Source: DATEHQ01 sp035279525
Lineage (GTDB): Bacteria > Chloroflexota > Dormibacteria > Dormibacterales > Dormibacteraceae
DNA length: 10,629 bases
Direction of reading: 5' to 3'
NCBI GenBank assembly: GCA_035279525.1
Contig: DATEHQ010000162.1
Location: forward strand, 1 to 10,629
This document shows, piece by piece, positions 7,209 to 10,629 of the stretch (position 1 is the stretch's first letter; the number at the start of each line of letters is the position of its first letter). The notes beneath the pieces are model-generated. The model did no database searches. It worked only from the letters and a program-made list of their open reading frames with translations, and was not told the origin of the DNA. A program made the translations under genes and the position numbers.

Positions 7209-8168
7209 TCACGCCATTGGCGAGTACACCGGCTCGGCTCCCGTTAGGACGCGGACAACGTCTTCGATCGTCTGCGTCACCTCGCGATCCTGAGCCTCCG
7301 CAGTTTGGGCGGCGATATGCGGGGACACGATCGTCTGGGGCGTACCCAAGAGCGGATGGGACGCGGCCACGGGCTCCCCAGCAAACACATCCAGACATGC
7401 GCCCCCGATCCGTCCTTCGTCCAGTGCGCGCGCCAGGGCCTCCTCGTCGATCAGGGCCCCGCGCGCGGTGTTCACGAGCAGGACGTTGGGCTTCATGCGC
7501 CGCAACGAGCGGTCGTCGATGATGTGCACGGTCTCCGGTGTCACCATCGCGTGGAGGCTGACCACGTCGCAGTGCGCGAGCAGCTCAGGCAGTGTGACGA
7601 GGCGAACGCCCATCGCGGCCGCACGCTCGGTGGGCACCTGGGGATCGCATCCAAGCAGCGTGACGCCGAACCCGCCGAGACAGCGTGCCACGCGCGCCCC
7701 AACGTTGCCGAGCCCGACCAGACCGACTGTTTGGCCGCGCAGCTCGCGACCGGGGCGAAACGTGTTCCGCCAACCACCTTGCCGAATATGGTGAACAGCG
7801 TCGATGAGGCCGCGGAGATGCGCGAGCACCAGGAGCACGGTGTACTCCGCCACGCTCTCTGAGTTTGCTTCGGGTGCCCAGAGAATCCGCACCCCACGGC
7901 GATGAGCGGCGTCCCAATCGACGTTCTCCGGGCGCGCGCCGAATTTTCCGATCACGCGCAACTCGGCGGCATGCTCGATCATCGCCCCGGTGACGCGGTC
8001 CCGCGACGTGATGAGGACCGCGTGCGTATCGCGCAGTTCGTCGGACAGCTCGCGCTCGTCCATCCGCCGGTCCGAGGGACCCTGCCGGACGTCGGCGATC
8101 TCCCGGAGGTGAGCAAGTGCGGGGTGCTCCCTCGGCTCGGTGATGAAGACGCGAAATCGTTCCCTCAC
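7209..8168 (-). CDS. D-isomer-specific 2-hydroxyacid dehydrogenase (phosphoglycerate dehydrogenase-like)
   Basis: This 319-residue NAD-dependent oxidoreductase interconverts a 2-oxo acid and a D-2-hydroxy acid. The Rossmann motif is GLGNVG at 152-157, with the acidic NAD-selecting residue D175 in 'LGCDPQ'. The catalytic triad is complete: R236 in 'VNTARGALIDEEAL', E265 in 'DVFAGEP', and H284 in 'SPHIAAQT'. 'ANSESVAEYT' near 101-110 is the usual hinge. There is no C-terminal ACT domain, so it is not long-form SerA; it is of glyoxylate/hydroxypyruvate reductase or short PGDH size. The start is the GTG at 8168, which overlaps the Lrp TGA as GTGA and has GAGGT shortly upstream. A longer reading from an ATG at 8255 would overlap the regulator by about 90 nt and add an atypical N-terminus. 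The natural substrate is unknown; a product of the neighbouring aminotransferase or aldolase is a reasonable guess. Confidence 0.93.
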   Translation of the reverse strand: MRERFRVFITEPREHPALAHLREIADVRQGPSDRRMDERELSDELRDTHAVLITSRDRVTGAMIEHAAELRVIGKFGARPENVDWDAAHRRGVRILWAPEANSESVAEYTVLLVLAHLRGLIDAVHHIRQGGWRNTFRPGRELRGQTVGLVGLGNVGARVARCLGGFGVTLLGCDPQVPTERAAAMGVRLVTLPELLAHCDVVSLHAMVTPETVHIIDDRSLRRMKPNVLLVNTARGALIDEEALARALDEGRIGGACLDVFAGEPVAASHPLLGTPQTIVSPHIAAQTAEAQDREVTQTIEDVVRVLTGAEPVYSPMA

Positions 8169-8704
8169 GCCATCGACCTCGCACGCCGGCGCGAACCTGA
8201 CGAGCCTGCAGGGATCTCGGGCAGCTCGCGCGTCGCGGGACCGGGAAGCCCCCACAGCGCCGATCGCTTCGTTACCCGGAGGATGAACGTGGTCTCCGTG
8301 CGCCTGACGCCCGGAATCTGCGCGACCTGCTGCGTGAGGAAATCCACGAGCTCCTCGTCGGAGTGGAACTGACCGATGAGCAGAAAATCGTAGGTGCCGC
8401 TAGTGTAGGCGAGAAAGTTGACCGAGTCCAGCCGGCACAGCGCTTCCGCTGCGCCGACGGCCTTGCCGATATCGACCTGCACCCCGATGAATGCGAGCCT
8501 CTGGAACCCGAAAAGCGCCGGATCGACCGCGAGGACAAAATCGATGTGGCGAGCTTGGAGGAGGCGGGCGACGCGTTTCCTGACGGTCGCCTCGGACACG
8601 CCGAGGGCCTCGGCAATCGAAAGGTTTGTCGCCCGGGGGCGGCCCTGGAGGAGCCCGACGATCCCCTTGTCGATGTCGTCGAGGGTGCGCGCACGCCGAA
8701 CCAC
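8165..8704 (-). CDS. Lrp/AsnC-family transcriptional regulator
   Basis: This 179-residue protein is the first gene of the operon. The N-terminal helix-turn-helix spans about residues 8-54: 'LDDIDKGIVGLLQ', then 'NLSIAEALGVSEATVRKRVARL' as the recognition region. The C-terminal RAM ligand-binding and oligomerisation domain spans about 68-146 and includes the characteristic 'TSGTYDFLLIG' (101-111). A tail of about 30 residues with a basic end extends past the usual family length. The GTG at 8704 is chosen because GGAGG (8710-8714) lies 5 nt upstream and the HTH then begins at the usual distance; an ATG at 8839 would add 45 residues unlike the family and would include the promoter. It likely senses an amino acid or pathway metabolite and controls its own operon through the repeats just upstream. 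Its TGA overlaps the dehydrogenase GTG. Confidence 0.93.
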   Translation of the reverse strand: MVRRARTLDDIDKGIVGLLQGRPRATNLSIAEALGVSEATVRKRVARLLQARHIDFVLAVDPALFGFQRLAFIGVQVDIGKAVGAAEALCRLDSVNFLAYTSGTYDFLLIGQFHSDEELVDFLTQQVAQIPGVRRTETTFILRVTKRSALWGLPGPATRELPEIPAGSSGSRRRARSMA

Positions 8705-8709
8705 GGTAT

Positions 8710-8714
8710 CCTCC
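8710..8714 (-). promoter_or_regulatory. Ribosome binding site of the Lrp-family gene
   Basis: The minus strand reads GGAGG followed by ATACC and then GTG. This site, 5 nt before the GTG at 8704, is the main reason for choosing that non-ATG start. Confidence 0.75.
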
Positions 8715-8730
8715 GGGACTGAGCGGAATG

Positions 8731-8761
8731 ACGAATTTCGTACTTCTTCGCCCCATTTCGT
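8731..8761 (-). promoter_or_regulatory. Candidate operator: repeated ATTTCGT boxes with a central palindrome
   Basis: The plus strand carries ATTTCGT at 8735-8741 and again at 8755-8761, exactly 20 bp apart or about two helical turns. The first copy lies in a perfect inverted repeat, ACGAA-T-TTCGT (8731-8741). More CGAA/TTCG half-sites occur nearby (TTCG at 8761-8764 and ACGAAGAA at 8790-8797). Helically phased boxes just before an Lrp-family gene are what autoregulation by an Lrp-type oligomer would require. The binding itself is inference; the repeats are seen directly. Confidence 0.45.
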
Positions 8762-8767
8762 TCGATA

Positions 8768-8797
8768 TGTATACCTGATAGCCCTCCAAACGAAGAA
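8768..8797 (-). promoter_or_regulatory. Weak candidate sigma-70 promoter for the operon
   Basis: On the minus strand TTCTTC (8797-8792) is followed after 18 nt by TATACA (8773-8768). The -10 box is good, while the -35 box matches poorly. Transcription would start near 8760, inside the repeated ATTTCGT boxes, so a bound regulator could block it. It is the only reasonable AT-rich promoter-like stretch I see before the Lrp-family gene. Confidence 0.3.
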
Positions 8798-8815
8798 TAT
8801 GGCATAAGCTGACCC

Positions 8816-8830
8816 GCCGGTCGAACCGGC
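8816..8830. repeat. Small perfect hairpin GCCGGT-CGA-ACCGGC
   Basis: A 6-bp perfect inverted repeat with a 3-nt loop lies between the dipeptidase remnant and the operon promoter. It has no T-run on either side, so it is not a convincing intrinsic terminator. It could be a regulator site or chance in GC-rich DNA. The rest of 8831-8976 shows no gene or clear signal. Confidence 0.35.
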
Positions 8831-8976
8831 TGATCCCACGCCTCGACCTCTCGTTCGTCAACAGCCTGATCGGCCGCCACACGACAGTCCGAGAATGCCG
8901 TGCGATGTTCAGCTGAGATCTGGAAAAACAGAAGGTCCGTTCGCCGACAGCACCGCACCTCAGGCGCAGTAGCACA

Positions 8977-9672
8977 TCAGGACCAAATCCGCTCGAGCAC
9001 GCTCACGATGTTGCCCCCCGATCACCTTGGCGATATCGTCGTCCGAATAACCATGCGTGACCAACCAGCGGGTGATATTCCAGAAGCACTCGGACGGGTT
9101 TTCCAACCCTTCCACGTATCCGACCTCTTCGATCTGCGGCCCAGCGTGGGAGCTCTCGATGGAAAGTTGGCTCGCAAATACATGATGCAACCCGACGTGA
9201 TCGCCGAAGAGCGTATCCGGGCCAAATGCCACGTGATCGATGCCGGCCAAGTTGGCGACATACTCGAAGTGCTCCATGAACGATTCGATGTTATGGTGAG
9301 GATGCCTCTCCGTCAGGGTCGTATGGGGAGCCGCTTCGATGCCGATCACACCGCCCTTCGCGGCGCACGCTTTGATGACGTCATCCGGCTTGAGCCGCTT
9401 TGTGTTCCAAAGCGCTCGGGCCCCCGCGTGGGTGATGAAGATCGGCCTGTCACTCACTTCGATAGTATCCAGGCTGGTCTGATCCCCGCTGTGCGACACG
9501 TCGATGGCGATCCCCAGTTTGTTCATTCGGCGTACCACCTGCCGACCGAACTGGGTGAGGCCGCCGTCCCGCGGCTCGCGCAACCCGGCGCCGACGGCGT
9601 TGCCCTCGCTGTAGGCGATACCCATCTGCCGTACGCCAAAACCGTAAAGGATGTCCAGGCGATCTATAGATA
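8977..9672 (-). pseudogene. M19 (membrane/renal-type) dipeptidase remnant, 5' truncated and frameshifted
   Basis: The minus strand encodes the C-terminal two thirds of an M19 dipeptidase. These zinc enzymes hydrolyse dipeptides, often L-D ones. The fragment opens with 'IDRLDILYGFGVRQMG' and continues with 'GGLTQFGRQVVRRMN'. Then come 'IDVSH' and 'FITHAGAR' (the two later zinc histidines), 'LWNTKRL' and 'HVAFGPD' (the late aspartate). The N-terminal H-x-D and the bridging glutamate of the family are absent because homology stops near 9665-9672, where IS630-like DNA begins. About 100 or more residues are lost. Near the other end, six C on the plus strand (9014-9019) put the frame out. With one C fewer, the frame reads 'GNIVSVLERIWS' to a TGA at 8979-8977, a typical M19 ending. 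As given, the frame instead runs on to a stop at 8960 with an atypical tail. The gene cannot make an active enzyme. Confidence 0.85.
9014..9019. other. Homopolymer frameshift in the dipeptidase remnant
   Basis: A run of six C on the plus strand is one base longer than the family reading frame needs. The frame before it gives 'VIGG' and the shifted frame after it gives 'NIVSVLERIWS' and a stop. It may be a real mutation in an already dead gene or a sequencing error. Confidence 0.7.
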
Positions 9673-9682
9673 ATCCGGTTGA

Positions 9683-9721
9683 TTAGTTTACAATCGAACA
9701 TATGTATGCTACAGTAGCTAT
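9683..9721 (+). promoter_or_regulatory. AT-rich leader of the IS with short palindromes
   Basis: Just before the transposase GTG are the palindrome ACATATGT (9698-9705) and the inverted repeat GCTAC-A-GTAGC (9708-9718). The latter is flanked by CATA and TATG in inverted orientation (9699-9702 and 9719-9722). It probably holds the transposase promoter and/or part of the subterminal transposase-binding region. I see no clear Shine-Dalgarno sequence. Confidence 0.4.
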
Positions 9722-10629
9722 GTGGTCAAGCGTGATGGCCGGCGGCTTGGACGGGGTGTGTTGGCGCACATCCGGCTCCAAGCGGTGCGCGAGATCCGCG
9801 AAGGGGAGTCGCCAGAGACCATCGCGCGTCGATTGGGATTCTGTCGCCAGATTGTTTATAAGTGGATACGGCGAGCACGCGAGCAGGGAGTGCGCGCTCT
9901 GCAACGCCGGTTTGCTCCCGGCGCCAAACCTCGTCTGAATCCCCAGCAGATTCGTGAGCTCAAGCAAGACGTCCAGCGTCCGGCGACCGCATTTGGGTTT
10001 GTATCGGATCTGTGGACGATTCCGCGGCTGCGGGTACTGCTGCAGCGTGAGTTTCGAGTGGCGCTGTCCCGCAGTGGCCTGTGGGAATTTCTGCGGCGCG
10101 AGGGATTGAGTCCGCAGCGGCCGTTGAAGCGCGCGCTGGAGCGCGACGAAGTGGCCGTCCGCCGGTGGCTGCGAACCGAATATCCCCGAATCCGCGTGGA
10201 AGCCCGCAAAATAGGCGCGATCCTCTACTTCGGGGACGAGCGCGGCGTGCGGACTGATCATGTTTCTGGCCGGACCTGGGCGGTGCGTGGCCATACGCCG
10301 GAGATCCGCCGCACGTCCCGTCGCGCCGTTGTGAGTTTGCTGTCCGCCATGACGCCGCGCGGCGAGCTTCTCTTTATGACCAGTCCGGAGAAGGTCAACT
10401 CGACGATCTTCATCCGATTCCTCCGCAAGCTGCTGGCCCATCATCGGAGACGGAAAATCGTGCTCATTGTCGACCGGAGTACCTACCACCGTTCCCGCGT
10501 GACGCGCGGATTCGTCGCCGCGCATCGCGCGCGTCTGCGTTTGGAGTATCTGCCCGCCAATGCGCCGGACCTGAACCCCGACGAACATGTGTGGAGTCAC
10601 CTCAAAGGCAGTGGGGCCACCGACAGTAC
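9722..10629 (+). CDS. IS630-family transposase (partial at right edge)
   Basis: This gene cuts and pastes its element. The frame is open from 9683, and the GTG at 9722 is the first plausible start, giving 'VVKRDGRRLGRGVLAHIRLQAV', the usual IS630 opening. 302 codons are present, and family proteins usually have about 340-360 residues. Residues about 22-52 form the N-terminal helix-turn-helix ('IREGESPETIARRLGFCRQIVYKWI'). A second helical region follows to about 130. The RNase H-like catalytic domain has D172 in 'YFGDERG', D251 in 'LIVDRSTYHRS' and E288 in 'LNPDEHVW', so the DDE triad is complete. The family consensus at the second Asp is D-N, but here it is D-R; at the third motif it is usually N-P-I/x-E. 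No stop or frameshift is seen, so the gene may be active. Confidence 0.92.
   Translation, partial: MVKRDGRRLGRGVLAHIRLQAVREIREGESPETIARRLGFCRQIVYKWIRRAREQGVRALQRRFAPGAKPRLNPQQIRELKQDVQRPATAFGFVSDLWTIPRLRVLLQREFRVALSRSGLWEFLRREGLSPQRPLKRALERDEVAVRRWLRTEYPRIRVEARKIGAILYFGDERGVRTDHVSGRTWAVRGHTPEIRRTSRRAVVSLLSAMTPRGELLFMTSPEKVNSTIFIRFLRKLLAHHRRRKIVLIVDRSTYHRSRVTRGFVAAHRARLRLEYLPANAPDLNPDEHVWSHLKGSGATDS

Larger units (their letters stand above)
9665..10629 (+). mobile_element. IS630-family insertion sequence, left part
   Basis: The element is recognised by its IS630-type DDE transposase and by the abrupt end of the dipeptidase reading frame on its left. IS630/Tc1-mariner elements insert at TA, and the junction region holds TA at 9665, 9667 and 9671, so the exact left end cannot be fixed. 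The right end and its terminal repeat lie outside the window. DNA from about 9661 to 9721 is clearly more AT-rich than its surroundings. Confidence 0.8.

Noticed and set aside
9683..10600. 305-codon minus-strand frame opposite the transposase
   Set aside because: The plus strand encodes a transposase with a complete DDE triad; the minus frame has no family features.
1..10629. CRISPR array, tRNA or rRNA genes, prophage or defence genes
   Set aside because: No regularly spaced repeats, no cloverleaf-like GTTCRA signals and no matching protein motifs were seen on either strand.

Overview
The window comes from a GC-rich bacterium, by eye about two thirds G+C, with GTG starts used beside ATG and strong GGAGG-type ribosome sites. 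The gene content (Tat-exported solute-binding protein, Lrp regulator, amino-acid enzymes) suits a free-living soil or subsurface bacterium. I cannot place it in a phylum from this sequence.

Positions 1 to 8704 hold nine minus-strand genes that read as one transcription unit. In transcription order they are: an Lrp/AsnC regulator; a D-2-hydroxyacid (phosphoglycerate-like) dehydrogenase; a DapA-like lyase/aldolase with an altered active site; a class I aminotransferase; a D-cysteine desulfhydrase-like PLP enzyme (copy A); an M29/NicX-like metalloenzyme; a RidA-family protein; a second, divergent D-cysteine desulfhydrase-like enzyme (copy B); and a family 5 (peptide/nickel-type) ABC solute-binding protein that runs off the left edge. 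Five junctions overlap or are separated by at most 3 nt: three ATGA/GTGA overlaps and one 8-nt overlap among them. This implies translational coupling and a shared pathway.

Positions 8705 to 8976 carry the presumed promoter and operator of this unit, including two heptamers exactly 20 bp apart, one inside a perfect inverted repeat. Positions 8977 to about 9672 are the remnant of an M19 (membrane dipeptidase) gene. It has lost its 5' part to an insertion sequence and also carries a one-base frameshift in a run of six C (plus strand) near its 3' end. From about 9665 to the right edge lies a plus-strand IS630-type element whose transposase is truncated only by the window.

The most economical reading is an inducible catabolic operon for an imported peptide or amino-acid derivative. 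The binding protein captures it, and the dipeptidase (now dead) may once have released amino acids. The two PLP lyases would beta-eliminate a 3-substituted (probably D-) alanine to aminoacrylate, and RidA would hydrolyse that to pyruvate and ammonia. The aminotransferase, aldolase and dehydrogenase would process oxo-acids. The substrate is not shown by the sequence. The combination of two desulfhydrase paralogues, a NicX/M29-like metalloenzyme and a DapA homologue lacking its catalytic tyrosine is the part most likely to be undescribed.
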